This document shows positions 8,899-17,852 of a DNA stretch of 64,000 bases, piece by piece (within the stretch, counting starts at the first letter, position 1; each line of letters opens with the position of its first letter). The notes beneath the pieces are model-generated. The model saw only the letters and a list, made by a program, of their open reading frames with translations, was not told the DNA's origin and did not search any database. Made by a program: the position numbers and the translations under genes. Source of the stretch: Aliivibrio sp. S3MY1 (GTDB taxonomy: Bacteria > Pseudomonadota > Gammaproteobacteria > Enterobacterales > Vibrionaceae); NCBI RefSeq assembly GCF_028765575.1, contig NZ_JARACO010000007.1:62001-126000 (forward strand), read 5' to 3'.

Positions 8899-10332
8899 TT
8901 ACTTATTTTCTATATTTACATTCGTACTTTGGTCTACCTTCTGTAATCCACTATCTTCAGCTCTTAGCGCCTTATCTTTCAACAAAGACTGTTTTAAAAG
9001 TGCAGAATACAAGGGCTGTCCACCAAGTGCTTGAGCAATAAAAGTGGCTCCTAACGTTGTCACAAGTAAGGGCAGTATCAGCTGATAATTATTCGTCATC
9101 TCTACGACAAGAATGACTCCCGTTACAGGAGCTCGCACTGTTGCAGCAAATAACGCCCCCATTCCAGCAATCGCATAGACGCCAGGCTCTGAAACCCACT
9201 CAGGGAACCAAGCAGCCATTACCACACCAAAAGATAAACCAAGTAATGTTCCCAACGCTAACATTGGTGCAAAAATACCACCAGGTGCTCCCGATGAGAA
9301 ACAAGCGACCGTTACAATGACACGCAATACGAAAAATCCGACCATGATCATCCATGCCATTGGGCTATAAAACATCTCGGTAATGATTTCCATCCCACAG
9401 CCAGATAGTTTAGGTGCCACTAAATGCAATAAAGCAAAAGTGCCGCCAAACGCTGCGCCCATAAGCACAATGCGAGACAATTTGTTTTGGTGTAAGTCTT
9501 TAACCTTACTCGTTCCTTTTAAAATCCATTTATTAAAGTTCACCCCAATAATGCCAAAGATAATCCCCAGAATGGCAAAAAGAATCAGTGAGCGTAATGG
9601 TGGAACATCAAAACTTGGTATCGTCAAAAATGCTTCTTGGCCATGTAAAGAGCGCATCACAATGGTTGCTACTGCTGTGGCTAATGTCACACATTTTATT
9701 GAAGTGATGTTATAACGAAACTGAGGACGCATCTCTTCAACCACAAACAAAATACCAGCAAGAGGTGCATTAAAAGCCGCCGCTAAACCTGCTGCTGCCC
9801 CTGCTGCTGTTAATATATGAGAAGAGTGAGTAAAGCGTTTACCTTTAGATGCGATCATTCGTCCAACCGCACCACCAATTTGAATCGATGGTCCTTCACG
9901 GCCAAGCACCATTCCTGAACCAATCGTTAATGTGCCTGCAATAAATTTAATCGGTAATACACGAGCCCAACGGATCTCTTGAGTGCCATCTAGAGCTCCT
10001 TCAATATGAGGGATCCCACTACCCGCGGTCTCTGGTGCAAATCGAAAAGTAAGCCAAAAGCCAGCAGCAGCCATCGCCGCCCCCGCTAATACTGCAGCAA
10101 CGGGCGCTAAATACTCAGAATAAGGAAATGAATGAATGAAGTTGAAGCGCTGTTCACTGATCAATCGAATTGAGGCTTCAAATAAAGCGACGACAGACCC
10201 GGCAATACCACCAACCAATGCCGATAAGAAAAGCAGTGCATAATAATCAGTTTGTGTGGTTAGAAATTTAGGCGTAGTACGATGCTTTAGCATCCCACCT
10301 TGAAAAAAACGAAAATTGGGTGATTTTGGCAT
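8899..10332 (-). CDS. clcA: H+/Cl- exchange transporter, ClC family
   Basis: This ClC antiporter swaps two Cl- for one H+ across the inner membrane and supports extreme acid resistance in relatives. The three selectivity-filter motifs are GSGIP at residues 104-108, GREGP at 144-148 (gating Glu146) and GAPGGIFAP at 348-356. The inner proton glutamate lies in VVEEMRP at about 199, and the Cl--coordinating Tyr is at 442 in GGQPLYSAL. These are exchanger rather than channel hallmarks. The length is 477 residues. The N-terminus is poorly supported: no clear ribosome site precedes 10332, and an internal ATG at codon 14 is possible. Confidence 0.95.
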   Translation of the reverse strand: MPKSPNFRFFQGGMLKHRTTPKFLTTQTDYYALLFLSALVGGIAGSVVALFEASIRLISEQRFNFIHSFPYSEYLAPVAAVLAGAAMAAAGFWLTFRFAPETAGSGIPHIEGALDGTQEIRWARVLPIKFIAGTLTIGSGMVLGREGPSIQIGGAVGRMIASKGKRFTHSSHILTAAGAAAGLAAAFNAPLAGILFVVEEMRPQFRYNITSIKCVTLATAVATIVMRSLHGQEAFLTIPSFDVPPLRSLILFAILGIIFGIIGVNFNKWILKGTSKVKDLHQNKLSRIVLMGAAFGGTFALLHLVAPKLSGCGMEIITEMFYSPMAWMIMVGFFVLRVIVTVACFSSGAPGGIFAPMLALGTLLGLSFGVVMAAWFPEWVSEPGVYAIAGMGALFAATVRAPVTGVILVVEMTNNYQLILPLLVTTLGATFIAQALGGQPLYSALLKQSLLKDKALRAEDSGLQKVDQSTNVNIENK

Positions 10333-10528
10333 TTATCGTATCAACTTAGCACATAAAGAGCATTGGCAGCGTTATTAAAATAAGAACACAAATAATTATA
10401 CGCTTCAGCAATAGATAGACCCTAACCATTTACAAAAACTTAGATTGATTAAATGACCAAGATCGACCTTTGATATAAATCAAATAAATCACTTCTTCAT
10501 TTTTCGTTACAAAGTTCATAAAAATAAA

Positions 10529-10560
10529 AAACCCGTAGAACGGTAAATTCTACGGGCTTA
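10529..10560 (-). terminator. Terminator after lpxM
   Basis: A 9-bp perfect stem (CCCGTAGAA / TTCTACGGG) is preceded on the plus strand by an A-rich run that forms the U-tract of the minus-strand transcript. Confidence 0.85.
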
Positions 10561-10583
10561 AAAATACATTGAATAACTAATTG

Positions 10584-11525
10584 TTAATATAAACGACTAC
10601 CGTCAGGTCTAGAACGCAGTAAATTTAACACCCACATGTATTGCTCAGGACGCTCTGTAACCAGCTGCTCAATCGCAATATTCATTGCACGAGCATCGGT
10701 CTCTTCATCTCCTGATGGAAAGTCCGCAATCGCTGGTAATGTAATGATCTCAAACTGCCCTGTTTCTGCATTATACGATGGTAACATTGGAACCACTTTC
10801 GCTTTTGATAAACGAGCCAGTTTACCAAAGCCTTTTAACGTCGCTTTTTGTGTTGCAAAAAAAGGAACAAATACACTATTTTGTGGACCATGATCTTCAT
10901 CAGGTAAGTAATACGCTAAGTAGCCTTCTTTAATCGCTTTGATTAACGGTTTGATCCCCGCGCTGCGAGCGTAAATCTTACCGCCATATTGCATACGCTG
11001 AACATGCATCAACCAATCAGTTATTGGGTTCTTCTGAGGTTTCATCATGGTCGTTACCTGATAGCCACGAGAAGCCAAAAGAATCGCAGGAAAATCAATA
11101 GCCCAAGCATGCGGCGCTAAAATAATAATATTTTCTTTTTGCTCAAGCAGAGGGAATAGATTTTCTGCACCAACAAAAATCCCGCGTCCTTCATTATGCT
11201 TACGACTGCGAACAAGCAACTCAGAAAAACCAAGCATCACCTGAGCACCTGTAATATAGGTATCTTCAAGCAATTTTTTCTGTTCTTCTTCTGATTTTTC
11301 AGGAAAACAAGTCGCAATATTCAACTTAGCTCGCTTAATAGCACCACTTGGTCTCTTAAGAACTAATTTTACAATTTGTGCTGCTAATTTATCGCGTAAT
11401 CGAAACGGAATGAAAGCCAAAATAATAGCAAACCCTATTCCTAACCATGTTGGCCAGTATTTAGGATGAAGAAATGCCCATTGAAAAGTGGGGTTATAAA
11501 CGTTTTTATCGACTTTTTCACTCAT
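10584..11525 (-). CDS. lpxM: Lipid A late acyltransferase, LpxM (MsbB)-like
   Basis: This is a Kdo-dependent lipid A secondary acyltransferase that adds the last acyl chain on the inner-membrane cytoplasmic face. It has an N-terminal membrane anchor near residues 27-42, the catalytic HX4D box HAWAID at 139-144, the DEDHGPQ motif near 208, and a RPEQYMW segment near the C-terminus, as in MsbB. In some Vibrio the homologue transfers a hydroxylated laurate, so chain specificity is uncertain. I start at the ATG at 11525; a GTG at 11537 would add four residues. The gene is divergent from the HIT gene. Confidence 0.9.
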   Translation of the reverse strand: MSEKVDKNVYNPTFQWAFLHPKYWPTWLGIGFAIILAFIPFRLRDKLAAQIVKLVLKRPSGAIKRAKLNIATCFPEKSEEEQKKLLEDTYITGAQVMLGFSELLVRSRKHNEGRGIFVGAENLFPLLEQKENIIILAPHAWAIDFPAILLASRGYQVTTMMKPQKNPITDWLMHVQRMQYGGKIYARSAGIKPLIKAIKEGYLAYYLPDEDHGPQNSVFVPFFATQKATLKGFGKLARLSKAKVVPMLPSYNAETGQFEIITLPAIADFPSGDEETDARAMNIAIEQLVTERPEQYMWVLNLLRSRPDGSRLY

Positions 11526-11603
11526 GAATTGCTTCACTTATTCTTTATTATGAACCGATTATGATATAACAAAGCATTGCTGATAGAAACCAAGGAAATA
11601 CAA

Positions 11604-12029
11604 ATGGCTTTTCAATTACACCCCCGTTTACAACAAGATTGCATCTTTTTGGGCAATCTTCCGTTGTGTTCTGTTTTACTCATTAAAGAAAACATTGGCC
11701 CTTGGGTAATTTTAGTGCCTCGAATTGAAGACTTAAAAGAAATTCACCATATGACCCCAGAGCAGCAAATTCAATTTATTCAAGAATCAAGTTCAGTTGC
11801 TCAACTGCTCGAAGATAACTTCACACCAGATAAAATTAATATCGGAGCACTAGGTAACTTAGTTCCTCAGTTACACATTCACCATATTGCACGCTTTATC
11901 ACTGATATCGCATGGCCAGGTCCTGTCTGGGGAAATACTAATGGAGAGATCAGAGCGCAATCAGCTCAAACTACATTAGTGTATCAACTGCGCGATAAAC
12001 TTGATGCTATCTCTGGTTTTAAGCGTTAA
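11604..12029 (+). CDS. HIT domain-containing protein
   Basis: This is a histidine-triad superfamily protein (141 residues), a probable nucleotide hydrolase or transferase. The hallmark QLHIHHIARF lies at residues 89-98 and is followed by a TDIAWPGPVWG segment. The ATG at 11604 follows an AAGGA ribosome site by about 8 bases; the longer frame from a TTG at 11577 has no such site. The substrate is unknown. A terminator follows. Confidence 0.88.
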   Translation: MAFQLHPRLQQDCIFLGNLPLCSVLLIKENIGPWVILVPRIEDLKEIHHMTPEQQIQFIQESSSVAQLLEDNFTPDKINIGALGNLVPQLHIHHIARFITDIAWPGPVWGNTNGEIRAQSAQTTLVYQLRDKLDAISGFKR

Positions 12030-12055
12030 TTTGTTGGTTGATTAAAACAGTAGAC

Positions 12056-12092
12056 ATAAAAAAGGCAGCTCTTATTTAACGCTGCCTTTCTT
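12056..12092. terminator. Terminator between the HIT gene and yfcL
   Basis: A 9-bp stem (AAAGGCAGC / GCTGCCTTT) is flanked by an A-run on the left and a T-rich run on the right, and probably works in both directions. Confidence 0.8.
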
Positions 12093-12119
12093 TAACTCTA
12101 CATTCCGTACATCTATCTA

Positions 12120-12380
12120 TTATGCGCTTTGAAGCTCATCCCATAGATCGGCAACAATAATGCGATCAGCGGGTGCTAATTCTGATTTTGCCGCGTCAAG
12201 ACTATCATTGATATGTGCTTTTAATACTTCAGTGTCACTCACGCCTTGCTCTTCACATTTAGCGACAGACAGTGAAATATGACCTCGTAAATAGCCACCA
12301 GCAAACAACTCATCATCCGATGCTGTTTCGATACGAGCATCAATCAGTTCAAGCATTTTTTCTTCAAATTCAATGATCAT
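12120..12380 (-). CDS. yfcL: YfcL family protein
   Basis: This is a small acidic, helical protein (86 residues). The conserved core ASDDELFAGGYLRGHISLSVA matches the YfcL family, whose function is not known. The ATG at 12380 is preceded by AGGAAAAAG; the longer frame begins at an unsupported TTG. It lies 7 bases after epmC, so the two form one transcription unit. The same pairing occurs in E. coli near aroC, prmB and smrB. Confidence 0.88.
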   Translation of the reverse strand: MIIEFEEKMLELIDARIETASDDELFAGGYLRGHISLSVAKCEEQGVSDTEVLKAHINDSLDAAKSELAPADRIIVADLWDELQSA

Positions 12381-12387
12381 CTTTTTC

Positions 12388-12918
12388 CTATTGGACAATA
12401 AATTGTTCTTTCGTTAGTGGGGTGACTTGATAAAACTCACGCAACGCATTTGATAATGCTTCAACTCGCGGAGGTAATCCATTATCTAAAATCCCCATCA
12501 CTTCATTATGTACCTTAGCCATGAATGCTAAACGATCTGGTTCAAAATCGCCATTTAAGTTGTCACAACTCACGTTAAATTTTAAACCCGCACTTAATGA
12601 TAATATCCACTCATACGCTTGAGGTCGAATTTCTACTTTCTCAAACTCAGATTGAACTTGCTCTGTTCTGCCATCGGGTTCATACCAATAACCAAAATCT
12701 TCCAGTAGACGACGTTCAGGGCCCGCAACACACCAATGAGCAATTTCGTGCATGCCTGATTGATAAAAACCACGAGCAAAAACAATTCTATGATAATTAA
12801 CGTCATTATCAGCAGGTAAATAGATAGGTTCATCACCACCTAATTCAAGCTTAGTATTAAATGAATCAGAAAATGTTGAATTAAAAATAGAAATTAAATC
12901 TTGGTACTGATGATGCAT
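12388..12918 (-). CDS. epmC: Elongation factor P hydroxylase
   Basis: EpmC (YfcM) hydroxylates the beta-lysyl-lysine of elongation factor P, the last step of the EpmA/EpmB modification pathway that relieves ribosome stalling at polyproline. The metal-binding HEIAH motif is at residues 57-61, followed by HWCVAGPERR and EDFGYWYEPDGRT, both strongly conserved in the family. The length (176) is typical. It is the first gene of the epmC-yfcL unit. Confidence 0.92.
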   Translation of the reverse strand: MHHQYQDLISIFNSTFSDSFNTKLELGGDEPIYLPADNDVNYHRIVFARGFYQSGMHEIAHWCVAGPERRLLEDFGYWYEPDGRTEQVQSEFEKVEIRPQAYEWILSLSAGLKFNVSCDNLNGDFEPDRLAFMAKVHNEVMGILDNGLPPRVEALSNALREFYQVTPLTKEQFIVQ

Positions 12919-13125
12919 AAATGCTGTGCCGTATAACCATAAAATTGATGGCTATTCTACCCTGAGTTCTCAATTTTGTCTTTCTCTTCTATCTTAAACC
13001 CCTATCGGATAAGTTTATCTAATGAAAAGATTTTCAGAATAGTTTTTTTCATTCGTAATAAGCGTCAACATTTCATAAAATCTCTCTATAAATTCTCTCC
13101 TACTGGCACTTTTTGGTATTAGCAA

Positions 13126-13767
13126 ATGTTATTAACAATTCTTTATATTATAGGGATCACCGCTGAAGCAATGACAGGTGCATTAGCTGCCGGTAAGAAA
13201 AAAATGGATTGGTTTGGCGTAATGCTTGTCGCTAGCGCTACGGCGATTGGCGGTGGTACTGTAAGAGATATCCTACTTGGACACTATCCTCTTGGGTGGG
13301 TAAAGAATCCACACTTTTTGGTTATCACTTGCATTGCCGGTGTATTAACGACTTGGATTGGTCCTTGGGTAGCTAAAAATCACCGTTTTTTTGTTTTACT
13401 TGATGCGATTGGTCTTATCGTATTTAGTATTATCGGCTCTCAAATTGCGTTAGATATGGGGCTACATCCCTTTATCTGTGTTGTTGCCGCTATCGTAACA
13501 GGCATCTTTGGCGGTTTACTTCGAGATTTATTCTGTAGCCAACAACCGATGGTATTACATAAAGAGCTATACGCATCCGTCTCTTTATTATCTTCCGTGT
13601 TATACATTGGCTTACTTCATTTTGGTGTTGATGAGTTGATAACCACCATTGTGACCATCATTATTGGTTTCTCTGCACGGATGGCAGCGGTTAAATTTGG
13701 GTGGTGTTTACCGGTATTCCATTTGGATATTACAGAAGAGCAACCATCAACGATTGAAAAAAGATAA
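13126..13767 (+). CDS. Trimeric intracellular cation (TRIC) channel family protein
   Basis: This is an inner-membrane protein of the former UPF0126 family (YicG/YadS type), 213 residues, with about seven predicted membrane segments. Two half-repeats carry the signatures GGGTVRDILLGHYP (residues 45-58) and GGLLRDLFC (about 128-136), the internal duplication typical of prokaryotic TRIC channels, which conduct monovalent cations. Charged residues are confined to loops and the C-terminal tail. It is a single gene between epmC and aroC with a strong terminator. The physiological ion and role are unknown. Confidence 0.87.
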   Translation: MLLTILYIIGITAEAMTGALAAGKKKMDWFGVMLVASATAIGGGTVRDILLGHYPLGWVKNPHFLVITCIAGVLTTWIGPWVAKNHRFFVLLDAIGLIVFSIIGSQIALDMGLHPFICVVAAIVTGIFGGLLRDLFCSQQPMVLHKELYASVSLLSSVLYIGLLHFGVDELITTIVTIIIGFSARMAAVKFGWCLPVFHLDITEEQPSTIEKR

Positions 13768-13806
13768 ATCGTAAAGAGACTCGATTTTAGGGTCAAATAA
13801 GATCAG

Positions 13807-13850
13807 AAAGAGCCAGACCGAATATAACCTCGATCTGGCTCTTTTTATTT
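13807..13850 (+). terminator. Terminator after the TRIC gene
   Basis: A 10-bp stem (AAGAGCCAGA / TCTGGCTCTT) ends in a T-rich tract. Confidence 0.85.
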
Positions 13851-13936
13851 CTAACTTTAAATAGGATTATCGGGCCGTTATTTCCGCTTTTAACACACTC
13901 TTACTCGTCCCTAAAAACGAGTCCCCAACTCTAACC

Positions 13937-15022
13937 CTAAATCTTTGGCGTTTCAGTTTGCACACCGAAGTTCTGACCACGGTGACGAACGAGATGATCC
14001 ATAACCACAATCGCTAACATCGCTTCTGCAATCGGAACCGCGCGAATACCAACACAAGGATCATGACGACCTTTAGTAATTAGCTCTGTTTTTTCACCGC
14101 TACGAGTAATCGTTTCACCCGGGACAGTAATACTAGAGGTTGGTTTTAGTGCAATATGAGCCACGATATCTTGGCCAGATGAAATACCACCTAAAATACC
14201 GCCAGCATGGTTTGAGCTAAAGCCTTCAGGTGTTAATGGATCACGATGCTCTGAACCACGTTGTTGAACCACGTCAAAGCCATCGCCAATCTCAACGCCT
14301 TTAACTGCGTTAATTCCCATTAAAGCATGGGCAACATCTGCATCTAAACGATCAAAAACAGGTTCACCTAAACCAACCGGTACGCCTTGTGCAACCACGG
14401 TAATTTTAGCGCCAATAGAGTCACCCTCTTTCTTTAGCTTACGAATAAGCTCATCAAAGGCGTCAACTTTACTCGCATCAGGACAGAAGAAGGCGTTGTT
14501 TTCAATTTCATTCCAATCAACTGAATCAATCGCGACTTCACCCATTTGTGATAAGTAAGCACGAATTTCAATGCCAAACTCTTGTTTCAAGTATTTCTTA
14601 GCAACTGCACCTGCTGCAACACGCATCGCTGTTTCACGAGCTGATGAGCGACCGCCACCACGATAATCGCGTTGTCCATATTTTTGATGGTAAGTGTAAT
14701 CTGCATGTCCTGGGCGGAACTTATCTTTAATCTCAGAATAGTCTTTAGAGCGTTGATCGGTATTTTCAATTAACAAACCAATTGAAGTACCTGTGGTTTT
14801 ACCTTCAAATACACCCGATAAAATTTTAACTTCATCGGCTTCTCGTCGTTGAGTGGTGTATTTTGATGTACCCGGTTTACGACGGTCTAAATCAATTTGT
14901 AGATCCGCTTCGCTCAATTCCAACCCTGGAGGGCAGCCATCCACGATGCAGCCTAAAGCTAAACCATGACTTTCACCAAACGTTGTTACTCGAAAATGTT
15001 GTCCAATAGAGTTTCCAGCCAT
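13937..15022 (-). CDS. aroC: Chorismate synthase
   Basis: This enzyme catalyses the last shikimate-pathway step, EPSP to chorismate, using reduced FMN. Family signatures are visible: GESHG at residues 16-20, RRGSEHRDP-type segment near 250, the GRSSARET motif near 124-131, and [13 protein letters not shown]. The length of 361 residues is typical. The ATG at 15022 is preceded by GAGGAAG, while the longer in-frame extension to 15055 lacks a ribosome site and family similarity. Confidence 0.96.
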   Translation of the reverse strand: MAGNSIGQHFRVTTFGESHGLALGCIVDGCPPGLELSEADLQIDLDRRKPGTSKYTTQRREADEVKILSGVFEGKTTGTSIGLLIENTDQRSKDYSEIKDKFRPGHADYTYHQKYGQRDYRGGGRSSARETAMRVAAGAVAKKYLKQEFGIEIRAYLSQMGEVAIDSVDWNEIENNAFFCPDASKVDAFDELIRKLKKEGDSIGAKITVVAQGVPVGLGEPVFDRLDADVAHALMGINAVKGVEIGDGFDVVQQRGSEHRDPLTPEGFSSNHAGGILGGISSGQDIVAHIALKPTSSITVPGETITRSGEKTELITKGRHDPCVGIRAVPIAEAMLAIVVMDHLVRHRGQNFGVQTETPKI

Positions 15023-15467
15023 TACTTCCTCTGTAAATAAAGTGATTCGCCACAATTAACTGACTACTAATCAGTTTTCAATAAAACCATATTGTCTTGA
15101 ATCTCAGTAAGAGTAAACCCCCTAGCAATGCTTTCTCTCTAAATTAGTGGATGCACCTTTTTCTTACTCGTAATTTTCTTTGCCATAATTAGGATTAAAA
15201 AAACAAAAGCGGCAATTTGTGACCTCGCTCCAAAAATACATTTTAATTGATACAACTCTCAATTTGAGGAATATCCCTTTACTGGAATCCATATCACAAC
15301 GTATAATTAACACCTGACTCATTTATGAGCCAAAAGCCGAAAAAAAGTACGAAAGACTTGATAAATAAAGCAACTTATGGATGAAATTCTTAATAAATGG
15401 ATATAAAAAAATAATTGGCATAATTCCTGCTAATTATCCAATATAATTAACGATTTAAGAGAAGAAA
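15023..15467. other. Intergenic region before the 37-residue gene
   Basis: About 440 bases of AT-rich sequence lie upstream of aroC on its own strand and upstream of the small plus-strand gene. No other gene was seen. It probably carries the promoter for aroC (minus strand) and that of the small gene, but no unambiguous pair of promoter hexamers was identified. Confidence 0.4.
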
Positions 15468-15581
15468 ATGAAACTACTTCGTCTAGTAAAAAAAGCATTA
15501 CGTAAAAATAACATCAGCGAAAAGCAAAAAACACTTCGTAATCGCCTTGATTTTGCTATGTCACAAAGTAAAAACGCATAA
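15468..15581 (+). CDS. Small basic protein of unknown function (37 residues)
   Basis: This short frame begins MKLLRLVKKALRKNN and ends MSQSKNA. It is preceded by an AAGAGAAG ribosome site 4-10 bases upstream and followed directly by a rho-independent hairpin. The first 15 residues form a strongly basic amphipathic stretch, and the rest is hydrophilic helix. I do not recognise a family. The ribosome site, codon-like composition and dedicated terminator favour a real gene; the alternative is a small RNA that happens to carry a frame. Confidence 0.55.
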   Translation: MKLLRLVKKALRKNNISEKQKTLRNRLDFAMSQSKNA

Positions 15582-15613
15582 AAAAAGCCCAATGCGAGCA
15601 TTAGGCTTTTTAT
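15581..15613. terminator. Terminator between the small gene and prmB
   Basis: AAAAAGCCCAATGC pairs with GCATTAGGCTTTTT, with one mismatch. An A-run on the left and a T-run on the right allow use by both convergent transcripts. Confidence 0.8.
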
Positions 15614-15634
15614 CATGATTTAAGTATTTCTAAC

Positions 15635-16567
15635 TTAATCGCGGTAAAGAGAAAACTCTTCAGCACAATCAAGAAGCTGTTGTTTAGTTAACATGAATAC
15701 ACCATGTCCACCTTCAGCAAATTCAATCCACGTAAATGGAATTTCTGGGTACTGCTCCATCATGTGAACCATAGAGTTACCCACTTCACAAATCAAGAAA
15801 CCATCATCTGTTAAGTAATCTGGTGCATTGGCTAGAATACGACGAACTAATTTAAGACCATCAGTACCTGCTGCTAACCCTAATTCTGGCTCGTGCTCAA
15901 ACTCATCAGGCAAGCTATTCATGTCTTCTTCATCCACGTACGGTGGGTTTGAAACAATGAAGTTATACTGATCTTTTGGAATATCTCGTAATAGATCAGA
16001 ACGCATAGGGAACACTTGCTGCTCCATACCGTGATCTTGAACGTTTTGCTCTGCCACCATTAACGCGTCAGTTGAAATATCAATCGCATCTACTTCGGCA
16101 TCTGGGAATGCATGAGCACATGCAATAGCAATACAACCACTGCCCGTACAAAGGTCCATAATGCGAGTTGGCTCTTCTTTCAACCATGGTTCAAATTGTG
16201 CTTCAATCAATTCAGCGATTGGTGAGCGAGGAACAAGTACACGCTCATCAACAAAGAATTCAAGACCGCAGAACCACGCTTTGTTGGTTAAGTAAGCGGT
16301 TGGAATGCGCTCGTTAATACGACGCACAACACGCTCAACAATACGTAGACGCTCTGTAGATGTTAAACGAGATTCACGTACATGAGCCGGTACATCAATA
16401 GGTAAATACAGCGTAGGAAGCACTAATTGAACGGCTTCATCCCATGCGTTATCTGTGCCATGGCCATAAAAAATACCTGCAGCATTAAAACGACTTACCG
16501 TCCAACGTAACATGTCCTGTAACGTATGAAGCTCAGAAACGGCCTCTTCTACAAAAATCTTATCCAA
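15635..16567 (-). CDS. prmB: 50S ribosomal protein L3 N5-glutamine methyltransferase
   Basis: PrmB methylates a glutamine of ribosomal protein L3 with AdoMet. The AdoMet loop DLCTGSGC lies at residues 138-145 and the catalytic NPPY at 207-210. Strong similarity to E. coli PrmB begins exactly at the first residue if translation starts at the TTG at 16567, giving the same 310-residue length. A GGGGG ribosome site sits 6 bases upstream of that TTG. No ATG is available nearby. It is divergent from smrB. Confidence 0.93.
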   Translation of the reverse strand: MDKIFVEEAVSELHTLQDMLRWTVSRFNAAGIFYGHGTDNAWDEAVQLVLPTLYLPIDVPAHVRESRLTSTERLRIVERVVRRINERIPTAYLTNKAWFCGLEFFVDERVLVPRSPIAELIEAQFEPWLKEEPTRIMDLCTGSGCIAIACAHAFPDAEVDAIDISTDALMVAEQNVQDHGMEQQVFPMRSDLLRDIPKDQYNFIVSNPPYVDEEDMNSLPDEFEHEPELGLAAGTDGLKLVRRILANAPDYLTDDGFLICEVGNSMVHMMEQYPEIPFTWIEFAEGGHGVFMLTKQQLLDCAEEFSLYRD

Positions 16568-16619
16568 AATTGCCCCCAAAACAAGTTATAATACTGCTGT
16601 TAATTATTGGAATTTAAAA

Positions 16620-17153
16620 ATGAGCAAAAACGACCACCTATCAGATGACGAACTTTCGCTGTTCCGTGAAGCAGTACAAGGCTCTAAAAAGTTGCAACAG
16701 GATACCATAATCCATCAACCGAGTAAGAACTTTAGCGAACAACAAAAGCAAAGAAAATCATTAAAAGAAGGGAAAAATGAAGAGTTTTTCTTTTCTGACG
16801 AATTTGTACCACTTCTAAATACAGAAGGTCCCGTTCGTTATGCCCGTGATGATGTATCAAAATACGAAGTGAAACGCCTAAGACGTGGTGTTTATGTCCC
16901 TGATGTCTTTTTAGATATGCACGGCATGAAACAAGATGAAGCCAAACGAGAGCTAGGCTCAATGATTGCCTATTGTTTAAAAGAAAATATTTCATGTGCC
17001 AGTGTTATGCACGGTATTGGAAAGCACATTCTTAAACAAAAAGTGCCTTTATGGCTTGCTCAACACCCTGATGTAATGGCCTTTCACCAAGCGCCTTTAG
17101 AGTTTGGGGGGGCTGGAGCAATTTTAGTCTTACTCTCGATCCCAGAAAGATAA
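16620..17153 (+). CDS. smrB: Ribosome rescue factor SmrB
   Basis: This protein carries a C-terminal Smr (small MutS-related) endonuclease domain. SmrB cleaves mRNA between collided ribosomes so that stalled complexes can be rescued. The catalytic D-x-H motif is seen as LDMHG at residues 98-102, and the downstream GIGKH signature at 132-136. A charged N-terminal region (1-60) matches the ribosome-contacting extension. The length is 177 residues. It lies next to prmB as in E. coli. Confidence 0.93.
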   Translation: MSKNDHLSDDELSLFREAVQGSKKLQQDTIIHQPSKNFSEQQKQRKSLKEGKNEEFFFSDEFVPLLNTEGPVRYARDDVSKYEVKRLRRGVYVPDVFLDMHGMKQDEAKRELGSMIAYCLKENISCASVMHGIGKHILKQKVPLWLAQHPDVMAFHQAPLEFGGAGAILVLLSIPER

Positions 17154-17156
17154 GCA

Positions 17157-17210
17157 CAAAAAAGATCCCAAAAAGCATCATAATAGCCGATGCAAAGGGA
17201 TCTTTTTTAA
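17157..17210. terminator. Bidirectional terminator between smrB and sixA
   Basis: AAAAAGATCCC pairs with GGGATCTTTTT across a loop that itself contains a smaller GCATC/GATGC stem. A- and T-runs flank it. Confidence 0.85.
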
Positions 17211-17227
17211 GGTACTTCGCTAGTATT

Positions 17228-17698
17228 TTATGGCTGTTGTAACCATAACAATTCACTTTTCCCTGTCGTGTGAGAATACTCAACACAAGATATCGCTGAT
17301 GTAGGGAACATTGGTGGCATGATCCCAGGCACAAAATCCGCCGTTAAATATCCAACAAGAGGCAGATGAGAAACAATTAAAATATTTTCAATTTCTGCAA
17401 CGCTACCTAACGCTTTCACGTATTCCACGACATCATCAGAATCACCGTATGGCGTGATCTCATCAGAGGTTTCAACTTTCGCATCCACCACATTCAAAAT
17501 AGGCTTAATGGTTTGCCAAGTTTGCTGAGCTCGGATGTACGGACTCACTAATACGTAATCGAACGTGACATCATGTGTTTTCATTAACCAATGCGCTATT
17601 TTCGTAGATTGGCTCTCACCGTGTGACGTTAAATTGCGTTCTTCATCAGAAGGGGCGTACGCTTCTGCTTCGCCGTGACGCATTATGAATACTTTCAT
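17228..17698 (-). CDS. sixA: Phosphohistidine phosphatase SixA
   Basis: This is a small histidine phosphatase (156 residues). The RHGE motif lies at residues 7-10, with His8 as the phospho-acceptor, and the second active-site histidine is in the IVSHLPL segment near residue 110. E. coli SixA dephosphorylates histidine phosphotransfer proteins, including the nitrogen PTS protein NPr. It is a single gene convergent with smrB. Confidence 0.93.
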   Translation of the reverse strand: MKVFIMRHGEAEAYAPSDEERNLTSHGESQSTKIAHWLMKTHDVTFDYVLVSPYIRAQQTWQTIKPILNVVDAKVETSDEITPYGDSDDVVEYVKALGSVAEIENILIVSHLPLVGYLTADFVPGIMPPMFPTSAISCVEYSHTTGKSELLWLQQP

Positions 17699-17852
17699 TT
17701 ATTCATTCTCAAATCATTACTAACCTCACAATAGTAGCAAGCAAAACGAAAAAGAGGAAAGAGAGAGTTTGCTAGTCTGTGGTATCAGCGCCATAATTGT
17801 TTAAATAAATAGAATAATAACGTTGGTTTTCGCCTTCAAACAGGAGCACCCT

